A stretch of 64,000 nucleotides of DNA. It comes from Progne subis subis (Eukaryota > Chordata > Aves > Passeriformes > Hirundinidae). Under the pieces are notes generated by a model. That model worked only from the letters and a program-made list of their open reading frames with translations. It made no database searches and was not told the origin of the DNA. The position numbers and the translations under genes were made by a program. The DNA lies in NCBI GenBank assembly GCA_022316685.1, contig JAKJHU010001331.1, positions 1 to 64,000 on the forward strand, read 5' to 3'. Of the stretch, positions 42,715 through 54,140 are shown in pieces (within the stretch, counting starts at the first letter, position 1; every line of letters begins with the position of its first letter).

Positions 42715-43932
42715 CAAAACCAAAGCAGGCTTAAGCTTAAAAAATGAACAAAAGAAGTTTTATTAACACACACTAAAAGAATAAAAAAAATTTTGAGAAA
42801 AGGACAACTTAATCTAAAACAGAATGACATTTTAAAACACATTTCTCTTTAAAACTATTCACTTTCTTATTGAACAACAAAGAAAGACACAACTTGAGAT
42901 TTTCAGTCAGTTTCACTATTTAGACATAATTACTCATTATTTTTTGGAGAAGTGTCTCTCTAAGATCTTTTTATGAAGATATTTGCCACACGACAAAATA
43001 GTCCAGTGCTCTCAATGGCAAACATCTGCTGTCACCCAGACTTTTCACAGACTGTGATGTTCTATCAGCAAGGCCTCTCAGTGCATCTGGGGTACTATTT
43101 ACAAATACTTCTTCTAATCTAAAATCATCTTTGTCTCAAAGGCTGAGACCTCCTTTTAACCCAGGATTGGGGGCTTTAAAGTTCCTAAATAAATCTAAAT
43201 TACATCAGTCCTCAATTTTTATTAGAATAGCATTCTCCCCAACAACACTAAGATGCTGCAAAGAACAGTCCATTTCTCCATGGTTTACCCTAGAGAAGTG
43301 TGGTTAAAAATATCCACTTCATCAATCCTATTCCAATATCATTAATTCTTTCACTTCTAATCTAATTGACTTCATTCGGTGTCTGTTCTATGTACCCTCT
43401 GATTTCTTTCTTTCTCTCAAGGAGGAGTTGTGCTTTAAAAGCTCCATGTTGCTAGGAAAGGGTTAAATCCGCCCGAGGTTGCAAGGGCCACGTGCAAGCG
43501 CCAGGCTGCATGAGCTGTAGAAAATGCAAAGCTGTGCTGATGGAGGAAGCTGGCAGATGTCCTTTTTTCCACCCCTCGGTCTCATCCAGGGCAGCCCAGT
43601 TCAGAGCTGCCACAGAGCTGTGAAAGGGCTCAACCCAGGCTGCTCCCATGTGGGCAGCAGCTCTCAGGGGCCCGGCCTGGGCCTGCCCACCGCCCACGAT
43701 GTTACCTCATGGCTGATTCCAAAGCGAGAGAGAGACCGATCAGCAGCAGATGAGTTTAAAATGTCCCCTCCAAAGTCACCTCGACATTTCCCATTGGTCA
43801 ACTTAGCTGCCAATATCCCGGCCAGCTTTCTGATGGGTCCCTGTCCTCCCCCCACAAAACCAGGGTGATGGCAGGGAAAAACATTTCACATTTCCCTGTA
43901 ACCAGAAAACAAAACTGTGCCAACCCATGATA
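42570..43932 (-). mobile_element. Long solo LTR, family B (second copy)
   Basis: The minus strand starts TATCATGGGTTGGCACAG (at 43,932) and ends ...AAGCCATTACA (at 42,570), matching both ends of 29,076-30,696. A pure 41-base A run (T on the element's sense strand) at 42,668-42,708 lies near its 3' end. About 1.36 kb, shorter and diverged in the GC-rich centre. Confidence 0.72.
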
Positions 43933-45059
43933 GAAGCCAAAGCTAAAAAATCAGCATTCTTTCACATTCTTGACTTTTAATTAAATTGAAAAAAATATAT
44001 ATCACAGTATATTTTGAAATAGCTACTACTAATAATAACTATAATACTATATTTCACTTGCACAAAGAAACCTGAGCTCAAGATATAAACCTTCCTTCTC
44101 TCACTCCATGTGGGAGCATTCCAAAACCAATTCTTCCTTCTGTGGTGCTGTTTCCAATGTGCTGTTAACAAAACCCATCCTCGTCTTCCCAAACCCACAA
44201 GTTCTTTGCCTTTTTCCATATGCAACATTTGCATACCTTTTAACACATCCAGCAGTTCAGCTTCTTTTAATCAACTGCTCCACTGCTCTCATGGTGCTCT
44301 GACCTCAGCCGACTCCAGAGCCAGCGAGCTCTAGGGAAGGGATGCCCATGCTGGAATTTCAGACAGGACTGATTCCTCACATTTACATTTAAAAAGTGAC
44401 ATTTTGGTGTGATCTGGCCAGACTCTGCCAGTGTAGTTTTACCAGTGGGCAGGGTCAGCACCAAAAACACAAACACCACCTGAAGGAATCAGTGTCATTT
44501 ACTACAGCTCAAAGCAGCAAAGGAGCACAAAAGGAGCAGCTCAGCAATGCACCCAACCATCACTGCCAAAGATTGCCTGCAGGGATTGAGAAAGATCCAT
44601 CACCAGGTCCCCTCAGACTTTCCCATCACCCACATGCACACATCAGCTGGGGGAAGCTGTCCCAGCCAAGGACTGCAGAGCCACTCCCGGACACTGGGAA
44701 TTGCTGCAGGTTCCTCCAGCCACAGGTGAGGCTCCAACCTGGCTGGGAGAGGGCCCAGCTCTGATAGTGCTGAATAAACCAACTGACAGCACTTCTAGGG
44801 CAGGAACAGCTGGTTTCCTCCTCCTCTTGGGTCCCTCCCAAAGCCTGGCCAGGGCCCAAGGAGGAGCCAAGGGAGGTGACTCTGACCATCCAGCCCCAAA
44901 CAAGGCCAGATGTCAGATTTCATGGCCTTGTCTGGCTTCTGAACACAGAAAGGTCAATACATGTCTCACTAATGAGTGGATACATCTGTCACACTGCTAA
45001 TGACCATGCATATTTCACTAATGAGCAGATACAAAGATAACCTTTGGTTGAAGGTTGAT
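43933..45059. other. Mixed sequence with an LTR-like fragment
   Basis: 43,933-44,450 is AT-rich with no gene. 44,451-44,770 shares 'attgagaaagatccatcaccag' and neighbouring bases with 21,085-21,150, so is probably a fragment of the same LTR family (AATAAA at 44,772). 44,771-45,059 is unrecognised. Confidence 0.4.
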
Positions 45060-45225
45060 GCAGAGGTCACCTTTGACTCAGGGCCTGCTGTTCAGGCCTC
45101 ACTCAGGCCTCTTGTCCAGGCCTGGGATGAGCAGGGACATCTTTCACCAGATCAGGTTGTTCAGAGCCCTGTCCCAGCTGCACTTGAATGTTTCCAGGGA
45201 TGGGGCATTGACCACCTGCAGCCCC
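45060..45225 (-). mobile_element. CR1 LINE fragment
   Basis: 'gatgagcagggacatctttcaccagatcaggttg' and 'tttccagggatggggcattgacc' match the CR1 piece at 42,280-42,370, same orientation. Confidence 0.75.
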
Positions 45226-45889
45226 CCACATCCCCCCTGGCCATGGAACCTGGCTGCAGAAATGGGTCCTTGGGGTGCTTTCCAAGGAAACTTGAAGGGA
45301 TGAGGGATCCAAAGGCAGCAGTGGGGTCAGTGCAGTGTCCATGGCCACAGCCCCTTGCAATGGCCCAGGGCAGGTTGGGATGATGATGCACCCTCACTCC
45401 TGGCCCAGGGCAGGGCTGCAGTGCTCTTGGTGGCACCTTGGGCTTGGCACACACTTGAGGAGGGTTTCTGTTTACACTGGGGAAACTCAGGAGTTTTAGG
45501 TTGCTTTAAGAAGAAATGAAGAAAATCCTTTGGCTAAATGCAGCCTGGTCTTCAAGGAAAGCAGGTCCCAGGTGAGTGAGAAGAGATAGGATGTGGTTTG
45601 GGAATGTGGAGCAAGGTTGTCCACACTGGGTCACACCTCAAGGCACAGCTTCTCTGAGCAGGCCAGACTTCCTTGGGAGACCCTGGTTCAGTATCAACCA
45701 CAGAATGCTGCAATCACCTCTTGTGTAATGAGAACAGAAATTAAATACACCCTTGAAGATAGGAATACATATTTCTTAGAAGCTCTTAGAAATATTTCTC
45801 CATAACTGCAGCAGGAAACTTCCTAATGAATGGCACCATACCAGAGGGAAATCAAGGCACAGGCATGGTTTGTCAGGATTTACGTGATC
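45226..45889. other. No gene seen
   Basis: GC-rich to 45,440, then mixed. Short ORFs on both strands without recognisable motifs. Confidence 0.35.
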
Positions 45890-46690
45890 CTGATGAGCCC
45901 CATAGTGCACTTGGGGCTGAGCCCTGGAATCTCAGGGCTAAAAGGAGATTGCACAAACCTTTCCAGGACTGAAAGTCAGAAGAAAAACCCAAAGTGTCTT
46001 GATGCATCAATGGGTCCCACAGAGGTCCATCTTCAACACAGGCTCTTCATGAAATCCATGAAGGAGAGAATTGGAGGCCAGGATTGCACAAAAACCTCTC
46101 AGAGACTCAGTAGCAAAAAAAAGTACTTAAATTAATCCTGAGTACCTTGAAGCATTAATGAGCCCCACTGAGTGTTGTCACTGGCTAAGAATCTCAAGGG
46201 ACTAATTAAAGCAGATAATTGGGGCCATGATTGCACAAACCTCTCAGACTCTTTTTTGACAATTTTCTGCCAAAAAAAATTTCTTCAATACCTTGACTAC
46301 CCTGAAGTATTAATGAGCCACACTGTTTTTACTGAAAGAGAATCCCAAGGGACATAGTAAAGTAGATAATTAGAGCCATGATTGCAGAGTCTCTCACAGA
46401 GTCAGGTTTAAAATGAAAACACCAAGCGCCTTTAAAAACCTGAAGTTCCTTGAAGTATTAATGAGCCACACTGAGTGTCATTACCCACAAAGCCTCTCAA
46501 GGGACTAATTAGAGCAGGTAATTGGAGGCCATGATTGCACAAACCTCTCACAGACTCCAAGGCAAAAGCAAAACCCAAAGTCCTTTGAAAAACCTGCAGT
46601 CCCTGGGAGCATTGAGGAACCCCCCAGGGCCACTGCTGACCAAGGCTCCCCAGGGACTCCTTCCAGCAGATCCTTGAGGCCACTGGCATG
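45890..46690. repeat. ~150-bp degenerate tandem array, about five units
   Basis: The phrase 'atgattgcacaaacctctca' or a near variant recurs at about 45,949, 46,084, 46,231, 46,382 and 46,534, spaced 135, 147, 151 and 152 bases. Each unit also has 'ttgaagtattaatgagccacact' and 'caagggactaatta(a/g)agcag'. The last unit grades into GC-rich DNA. No conserved ORF. Confidence 0.78.
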
Positions 46691-47340
46691 TGAGGGGGAT
46701 GCTGAGGGCAGCACAAGGGGCTGACAGTGCCCAGCCTTGCTGGGGCTGTGCCAGGAGGCCCCAGGGCCTCAGGACAAGGTGTCTCCTCACAGCCCTTGGT
46801 GGCACAGAGGCTGCTGTGCCCCAGGACACCAAGACTTGGCTTCTCTTTGTCCCCACCTGTCATCACTGCCTCCAGTTCTCTGCTCTGGCAGGAGACTGGG
46901 GACACTTTCTCTGTCCTGTCCCACAGTGGGACCCATTAAAACTTCAAGATACTTTGGAGTTGGATTCTGACTGGGAATTCTTGAGAGATTTTCTCAGCTC
47001 CCTCTCAGGGACTGATGTTCAGGGCCTCATCACAAAGCCCCAAGAAGTTCATTAAAGTCCTTGTGCTGTGTCTGTGCTGCTGAGCTGGGCCGGGCTCCTG
47101 GCAGAGAAGCAGCTCCTGGAAGCCAAGAAAAGCTTCAAAAACACATCTCTCTTGATGAGCAACTCTTCTCCCAGCCCAGCAGGGCTGGGGCACTGCCTGC
47201 AGCCACCCCGGGCACAGCACACAGGCACAGAGAGCTTCAATCACTCAGGGCTGGGAAGGAGCTGAGAAGTGACTGCGGGAGAATCACTCCCAGCCCTTGA
47301 CACAGGAACCTCTGGCTGCAGGACAAGGCAGCTGCAGCTC
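46691..47340. other. GC-rich, no gene assigned
   Basis: Upstream region of the olfactory receptor. Overlapping ORFs lack recognisable motifs. Confidence 0.35.
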
Positions 47341-47349
47341 CTGCAGGGA

Positions 47350-47580
47350 TCTCCTAAAGCTGCAACATCCCAATGCCTACAGACTCTGTGAGTACATTCT
47401 CTGATTATCTCTTGTGGAGAGCAGCCAGGGGTGCCCAGGGCTGTCCTGCAGAGCAGGGTCCTGCAGCCCAGGGCGCTGTGCTGGGCCAGGGACTCTGCTG
47501 CCTGCCAGGGACAGCTCTCAGCCAGCCCTGGGAGCTGCTGCCAGCACTGGGGAGAAGATCTGGGTGGAAGGAGACAGCTG
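47350..47580 (+). other. Probable 5' non-coding exon of the olfactory receptor
   Basis: The sequence ends GACAGCTG followed by GTAAGG, a strong splice donor at 47,581. A suitable acceptor (TCCTCCTTCAACAG) lies at 48,961-48,974, 24 bases before the receptor ATG. Olfactory receptor genes commonly have such upstream untranslated exons. Another acceptor-like TTTTTTTACAG at about 48,184-48,194 may mark a further exon. Inference from splice signals only. Confidence 0.35.
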
Positions 47581-48997
47581 GTAAGGTGTGGAAGTGTTCT
47601 CCTTGTGTGCTGAGGATGCTGCATTGTTCAGGACTGCTCCCAGCAGGACATTTAACTCCAGAACATTTCCAAGTAGATTATGCAGGGAGCAAAGACAGAC
47701 AGGGGCTACATGAAATTAAAAATCCTGCTTTTTTTAATCTACTGCTCTGGGTTGCCTGGATGGAAAATTGCACATAGATATTCATCTCTCAGTTCAGGTT
47801 GAGAAAAATCAAACAATTTTCTCTCAGATCTTAATAAACCAGGCAGTGACAGAAATCAGCAGAGGTTCCCTTGCAGGCAGCGCCAGTGTCACTTTTCTGG
47901 CCTCCTCTGGGTTGCTCTGAGGTTGCCATCAGAGCCTGCAGAGCCAGAGCTGCCCCTGGGCAGTGCCTGAGCTGGGAGGGCTCTGCAGGGCAGAGCTGAG
48001 CCCCCAGGGCTGGGCTGGGCTCTGGCAGCACTGGCAGGGCCCAGCCCTGGGCACAGGGAAGCAGCTGCAGGCAGGGACAGCTCCAGGCAGCAGAGCCCTG
48101 GGCAGGGCTGTGGGGGGAAAGTGCCACCAAGCTGTGCTGGGATATAGAAAGTCCTCTACAAACTGAACCATTCCATGATTACTTTTTTTACAGATCCCTA
48201 TGCTCAGACACTGCAAATGGGGTCTCCCAGCTCCCTCTGCTCCAGGAGGCTCTGGGCAGGGCAGGCTGGATGCTGGGAATGAGCTGACTCTCCTCCAGCA
48301 GAGCCATGGACAGGACCCTGGGTGTGTCCTGGGGATACCATCCAAGCTGTGAGCTGCCTCCAGGGGACACTGGGGGACAGGAGTGTCCTTGGCCAGGAGT
48401 GGGGCTGAGACTCTGAGAAAGGCTGAGCCAGTTTGCTCTGCTGTGGCTCCCTCTGCTCTCAGCTGTGTCAGGCTGATTTCCAGGGGAACACAGGGACTGC
48501 CCTGGATCTCAGAAAGGGCAGCTGGGGAAAAATGGAGCCACAGAGCAGCTCCCTTCGTCCTTCACTGAGTTACAGCCAATGCTCTTGCCTTGCACAGTTC
48601 TCTCTGATCTCCCTGGGCACAGCAGGAAACCCTCTCCAACTGCCTTTGGCCATCACCGTTCCTTAGCCCTGGCACAGGAGATGCTGCCAAGCTCCTCTGC
48701 CTCAGCAGCAATTTGGGCTGATGAAGTCCAACCCCAGGCCTGGCCCCTGTCCCTGTTCCCATGACCCCAGTGCTGCAGAGCAGAGCTGACCCCTGGGTGT
48801 CCATGGGCAGAGCCCCTGCTCATCACAGCAGAGCTCCAGGCACGGGGATGAAGGATGAGCTCTGAGAAAAGGAAAATTGGGTGCCACAGAGCAGCAGGGC
48901 AGGGCTGGGAGAAAGGGTTTGGGCATTGCTCATTGGTGTCTGCCTTGACCTGTCACTGTGTCCTCCTTCAACAGGACTCCATGTCCAGAGTGAAGAA
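47581..48997. other. Presumed intron and 5' flank of receptor
   Basis: No coding exon recognised. Ends in the polypyrimidine and CAG acceptor at 48,961-48,974. Confidence 0.35.
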
Positions 48998-49930
48998 ATG
49001 TCCAACAGCAGCTCCATCAGCCACTTCCTCCTGCTGGCACTGGCAGACACGCGGCAGCTGCAGCTCCTGCACTTCTGCCTCTTCCTGGGCATCTCCCTGG
49101 CTGCCCTCCTGGCCAACGGCCTCATCATCAGCGCCGTAGCCTGCGGCCACCTCCTGCACACGCCCATGTTCTTCTTCCTGCTCAACCTGGCCCTCACCGA
49201 CCTGGGCTCCATCTGCACCACTGTCCCCAAAGCCATGCACAATTCCCTCTGGGACACCAGGACCATCTCCTACACAGGATGTGCTGTACAGCTCTTTTTC
49301 TTTTCTTTCGTGATGTCAGCAGAGTTTTATCTCCTGACCATCATGAGCTACGACCGCTACGTGTCCATCTGCAAACCCCTGCACTACGGGACCCTCCTGG
49401 GCAGCAGAGCTTGTGCCCACATGGCAGCAGCTGCCTGGGCCAGTGCCTTTCTCAATGCTCTGCTATTCACAGCCAATACATTTTCCCTGCCCCTGTGCCA
49501 TGGCAATGCCCTGGATCAGTTCTTCTGTGAAATCCCCCCAGTCCTTAAGCTCTCCTGCTCACACTCCTATTTCAGGGAAGTTGGAGTTATTGTGTTCAGT
49601 GCTTGTTTTTCATTCAGTTGTTTTGTGTTCATTGTTTCCTCCTATGTGCAGATCTTCAGGGCTGTGCTGAGGATCCCCTCTGAGCAGGGACGGCACAAAG
49701 CCTTTTCCACCTGCCTCCCTCACCTGGCTGTGCTCTCCCTGTTCCTCAGCCCTGCTATGTTTGCCTACCTGAAGCCCTCCTCCATCTCCTCCCCATCCCT
49801 GGATCTGGCCCTGTCAATTCTGTACTCAGTGGTGACTCCTGCCCTGAACCCCCTCATCTACAGCCTGAGGAACCAGGAGCTCAAGGGTGCAGTGCAGAGA
49901 CTGATCACTGCAGGGTTTCCAGAACATTAA
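48998..49930 (+). CDS. Olfactory receptor, intact, family 14-like
   Basis: A 310-residue seven-transmembrane G-protein-coupled odorant receptor, the usual length, in a single exon. The ATG at 48,998 gives MSNSSS with an N-glycosylation site; upstream in-frame codons belong to the 5' region. Hallmarks: LHTPMFFFLLNLALTDLG (TM2), MSYDRYVSICKPLHY (end of TM3, DRY box), KAFSTCLPHLAVLSLF (TM6) and PALNPLIYSLRN (TM7). The disulfide Cys in TGCAVQLF and the extracellular-loop Cys cluster (CHGNALDQFFCEIPP, then LSC) are present. No stop or shift. The motif set fits the expanded avian family 14 (gamma-c) receptors. An AATAAAAG signal is at about 49,961. It would act in olfactory neurons. Confidence 0.95.
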   Translation: MSNSSSISHFLLLALADTRQLQLLHFCLFLGISLAALLANGLIISAVACGHLLHTPMFFFLLNLALTDLGSICTTVPKAMHNSLWDTRTISYTGCAVQLFFFSFVMSAEFYLLTIMSYDRYVSICKPLHYGTLLGSRACAHMAAAAWASAFLNALLFTANTFSLPLCHGNALDQFFCEIPPVLKLSCSHSYFREVGVIVFSACFSFSCFVFIVSSYVQIFRAVLRIPSEQGRHKAFSTCLPHLAVLSLFLSPAMFAYLKPSSISSPSLDLALSILYSVVTPALNPLIYSLRNQELKGAVQRLITAGFPEH

Positions 49931-50469
49931 CTGCTGGCCAATTTCTGCATATCACTTGTAATAAAAGTAATCTTTGATATTTAATGCTGGTTTCATTGTG
50001 GAGGTTCTTTGTATTTTAATTTTTTCAATATTGACCATGAAGAATAGCCATTCTTTGTGCCACATTTCAATTTGTTTCTCCGTAACTTCCACATGACCAC
50101 AGACTGGGTCAATGAGGGGCTGCACTCATGGTGGATTTAAACAAACTCAGGGATCTCCCAGCCAATTTTTGTGCATAGATCCCCCTTTTATTCCCTTCTC
50201 TGGAGCTGCAGCAGCAATGTCTGTGTGCAGAGCTGGGGGCAGATCAGTGCTGGCACAGCAGCTGTGCCCAGGAGCAGCAGCACTTGGTGTTGCCAGTGCT
50301 GCTCCCGTGGCCCTGCCCCGCTGCCCTCCTGGCCCTGGTGTTGCTGTAGGGCCTGAGTGCTCTCAGGGCCGGGCACAGTGCTGGGGGTGGCAGTGCCGGA
50401 GCTGCAGCAGGGACAGGCCATGGGCACTGCTGGGGCAGCGCTGACACCTCAGGGCAGGGCCTGGGGGCT
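49931..50469. other. 3' flank of receptor, no gene seen
   Basis: Poly(A) signal region, then AT-rich and GC-rich DNA running into block U. Confidence 0.5.
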
Positions 50470-51521
50470 CCAGGCTCCTTGCCCAGGCTCTCTCCAGAAC
50501 ACACCCAGGCCAATGCTCAGCAGAGAAAAGCCCCGTGAGAAGCCCCAGGGTGGCCATGGGCAGGCTGGGGGCAAACAGCATGGCTGGGGCTCTGCAAGGT
50601 CCCTGGGGGAGACGGGAAGGAGCAGCAGAGCAGGGGCTGATCCATCCCCACTGCACTGGACACACCGGGGCAGCGTCCCAGAGCGTCCTCATGCACCTGC
50701 CAACAACATCCCCCCTCTGCAGCCCTGGCCTCTCCCCCAGCTCACACAGGTGCCGCATCCTTGCAGGCACAGACATGGCAGCACTGGCTCAGGAGCCCCT
50801 GTTTGTACTGCCCAGAGCAGGCGTGAGCAACCCCATGGTGTTGGTGTGGGGAGATGAACCTGAGTGAGCACAAATGCCATCATCAGCCCCTGGGGCCAGG
50901 GAGGGCTGGGGGACAGCAGGGAAACCACTCAGGTTTGTGGTGGCCTCTGAAGTCATCCAGACAGTTTGTTCCCATGAGCTGTGAGTTTCCTGTGCCATTG
51001 CAGATGTTGTGTGTCAGAGCCAGGGCTGCCTGGCAGCCACCCCCAAACTGCCCTCAGCATTTCCTTTGCTTAACCTGGGCTTTCTTTACCCTTCCTGCTA
51101 CAAATTTCTTCCTATTGTCCATCCCTGTTCCCTCCCCTGCAAACAGCCTATCCCTGGTTGCCATTTCCTCTCTGGCCCTCTGGCCCCACTCCCCATTTCA
51201 GTTCCTGAGTTCCCAGCACCATGGGAAGGTCTCCTGGGGAGCAGGATCATCCTCCAAGTGCTTCAGGAACTCTCTGAAGGCTCCTGCAGTGCCTCGTGCT
51301 GCTCCCTTGCCAGAGGCACCACAGGCCAGGGGGGCACATCTGGGCTGCTGCGTCTGGCTGTGGGGCTCCCTGTGCTGGGCAAGGAGGAGGAGCTGCAGAG
51401 GCTGTGCAAGACTGACAGGATGGGCTTTGGTGCTGTGAGGAGAAGCTGAGGGACCTGGGCTGCTGGACCTTCTGAAGAGGAGGCCCAGGGCTCATCCTGC
51501 GACTGCTGCAAGGGTGGTTTC
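50470..51521. repeat. Block U, copy 4
   Basis: Same orientation as copies 1 and 2. Its left edge lies at the same base position of U where the other copies meet a family A LTR, but here the neighbour is receptor flank and no LTR is present. Confidence 0.7.
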
Positions 51522-52110
51522 AGAGAATCACAGAATCAGCAAGGTTGGAGAACACCTTGGACATCATCAAGTCCAACCTGTGCCCTGACACTGCCATGCC
51601 TCCCATGAGCGTCTTCTTCAGGATAAACAACCCCAGCTTCCTCAGGTTCTCCTCACTCGACTTGTGTTCCAGTCCCCTCACCAGCATTGTTGTTCTTCTC
51701 AGGACACGCTCCAGCCCCTCCATGTCCTTTCTTAATTGGGGGCCCAGAACTGGGCACAGCACTTGAGGTGCTGCCCAACCAGTGCTGAGCACAGGGGAAG
51801 AATCACTGCCCTGCTCCTGCTGCCCACACTGTCCCTGATCCAGGCCAGGAGCCATTGGCCTTCTTGGCCACCTGGGCACACTGCTGACTCATGTCCAGCC
51901 TGCTGTCCATCAGTCCATGCAAGTCCCTTTCTGCCTGGCTGCTGTCCAGCCACTCTGTCACCAGCCTGCACCACTTCAGGGGTTGTTGTGGCCAAAGTGC
52001 AGGACTCAATATCTGGACTTGTTAAACCTCACATTGTTGGATTTGACTTCCTGGATCCAGCCTGTCCAGGGCCCTGTGCACAGCTCTCTTAGCCTCCAGC
52101 AGATCAACAC
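51522..52110 (-). mobile_element. CR1 LINE 3' fragment
   Basis: Paralogue of 7,263-7,862 with the same insertion junctions and high identity. Confidence 0.9.
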
Positions 52111-52124
52111 TTCCAGCCAACTTA

Positions 52125-52572
52125 GTGTCACCACGGTTCCTTGTGTCCCTAGACTGTCACAATGGTCTCCATGATTCCATGAGGCTTCCCAGTGTCATAG
52201 TGTGCCTTTGGTTCCGTGGGACCCCTTGGTGTCACAAAGTCCCTTGGATCCTTGGGCCCCGCAGTATCACAATGGTGCCTTGGGCCCCCATGACCCTGGA
52301 GTGTCACAATGGATCCTTTGTTCCATGAGGTCTGTCAGCGCAGCAATGTCTCCTTGGTTCCACAGTGTCACAGTGGCTTCTGTGGTTCCACCAGGCCCCA
52401 GACTGTCACCATGGGTTCCTTGCTTGCATTCAGCCCCACAGTGTCACAATGGCCCCTTGGCTCTATGGTGACATATCATGCACAGTGTCACTCTGGTCCT
52501 CTTAGTGCCACCAGGTCCCTCAGTGTCACAATGGCTTCTTGCTTCCCCAGGGCCCTGCAGTGTCACCATCAT
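52125..52572. repeat. Minisatellite, copy 4
   Basis: Paralogue of 7,866-8,319, nearly unit for unit. Confidence 0.8.
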
Positions 52573-53152
52573 CAGAGAATCAAGCAGGCTGGAAAAGACC
52601 TTGGAGAGCATCAAGTCCAACCTGTGAGCCAACACCACCTTGTTAGGCAGACCACGGCACTGACTGCCACATCCAGTCATTCCTGAAACCCTGCCAAGGA
52701 CAATGACCCACCCACCTCCCTAGGCAGTCCATTCCAATGCCCAGTCACCATTTTGGGAAGAATATTTCCTAACGTTCAGCTTAAACATCCCCTGTTGCAG
52801 CTTAAGGCCATGTCCTCTTGTCCTGTCACTGTTCCCTGGGAGAAGAGCCCGACCCCCATCTAGCTGCACCCTCCTTTCAGGGAGTTGTAGAGAGTGATGA
52901 AGCCTCCCCTGAGCCTCCTCTTCTCCAGGATAAACAACCCCAGCTCCCTCAGCTGCTCCTCACAGGACTTCTGTTAGAGACCACTCACCAGCTTTGTTGC
53001 CCTTCTCTGGACACGCTCCCACCAGTCCATGTCCTTCCTAAACTGGGGGGTTCAGAACTAGACACAATATTTGAGGTGCTGCCCAACCAGAGCTGAGCAC
53101 AGGGGAAGAATCACTGCCCTGCTCCTGATGGCAGCACCATTCCTGATCCATA
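52573..53152 (-). mobile_element. CR1 LINE 3' fragment (second)
   Basis: Paralogue of 8,320-8,904, same orientation and junctions. Confidence 0.88.
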
Positions 53153-53371
53153 GGAGTGCCAAGGGTTGGATGAGAGAATTGGTGGGAAGGGGTTGGGGAC
53201 AAAGTCTGATTGATTGTCAGCCATGAAGGGTCTTAATTTTTACATCTATTCAGACTGCAGAAGAAGGTGCTGGACGTCACTATCAGTTGAACATTGCTGA
53301 TATCAATTGATAAAAAGGAAAAGAAAACAAGACAAAACAGTTCTCTCTGCATTGTTTTCAATATAGAACAT

Positions 53372-54028
53372 TGTCCTGGTTTGGAGACAGATTTGGGGGA
53401 AAACCCCTGTATAGGATCCCTCTGGGAAGCAAACCCAAGTGGCTCCTCCCTCCAACCAGTCCGAAAAAAAAACCCTTGTGGAGAAAAGTGGAAAAAACTA
53501 TTTTACTAAACAAATAAAGTGCATACAAGTATAAAGAATGAATAATATGAAACAATAAAACCTCTCGTTCTGAAGTGAGATGGCAAATTGAGAAAGTCCT
53601 TGCCGTGGGTGTAGCTCGGCTCTCTCTCAGTCTCTCCTCAGTCCCAGTCCCTCCGGCGCTGCTGGAAAATGCCGAGCTCCAGGCCCCGGTGGGCCGCAGG
53701 TGCAGGCCCCAGTGCTCCCCTGGGTTTTCAGTCCAGAGCAGGTTTAAACAGTTCCAAGAAAAAAGAAAGAAAAAAACAGTCCAGGGAACTTTTCTGCCCT
53801 AGCTAGCTGAAACTAACTAAAAGCAAAAAGATCTCTGTCCTGCAGTCTCTCAAGCCTCCGCCGAACACCGTCCGGAGAGAATGTGGAGGAGTCAGGCAGT
53901 TTTCTCAAAACAAACTCCTCGCTTCTCCTTGCTCTTAGAACCAGTCTTAAAGGCACAGGACTCAATATACTGAATTCAAACAGAACAGACGATTGGGGAT
54001 ACAAGCATCATAAAGTTACCCTAGGACA
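53372..54028 (+). mobile_element. Solo LTR with perfect 5-bp target duplication
   Basis: TGTCCTGG... to ...CTAGGACA, 657 bp, with inverted ends (TGTCCTGG/CTAGGACA, one mismatch). It is flanked by AACAT at 53,367-53,371 and 54,029-54,033. The paralogous block at about 9,112-9,125 reads GAACATTCACACG without the insert, an empty site. AATAAA occurs on the plus strand near 53,513 and 53,553, so plus is the more likely sense. A 5-bp duplication suits an ERV-type LTR of the ERVL class. Confidence 0.9.
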
Positions 54029-54140
54029 AACATTCACTCGAATAAACTTCTGAAATCTGTCTAATTGACAACAGAAGAATTGAAAACTTAAATCATTCCC
54101 AGGCACTTTTCTTATTTGTTTTTTTTGGAGCAAATGTTAT

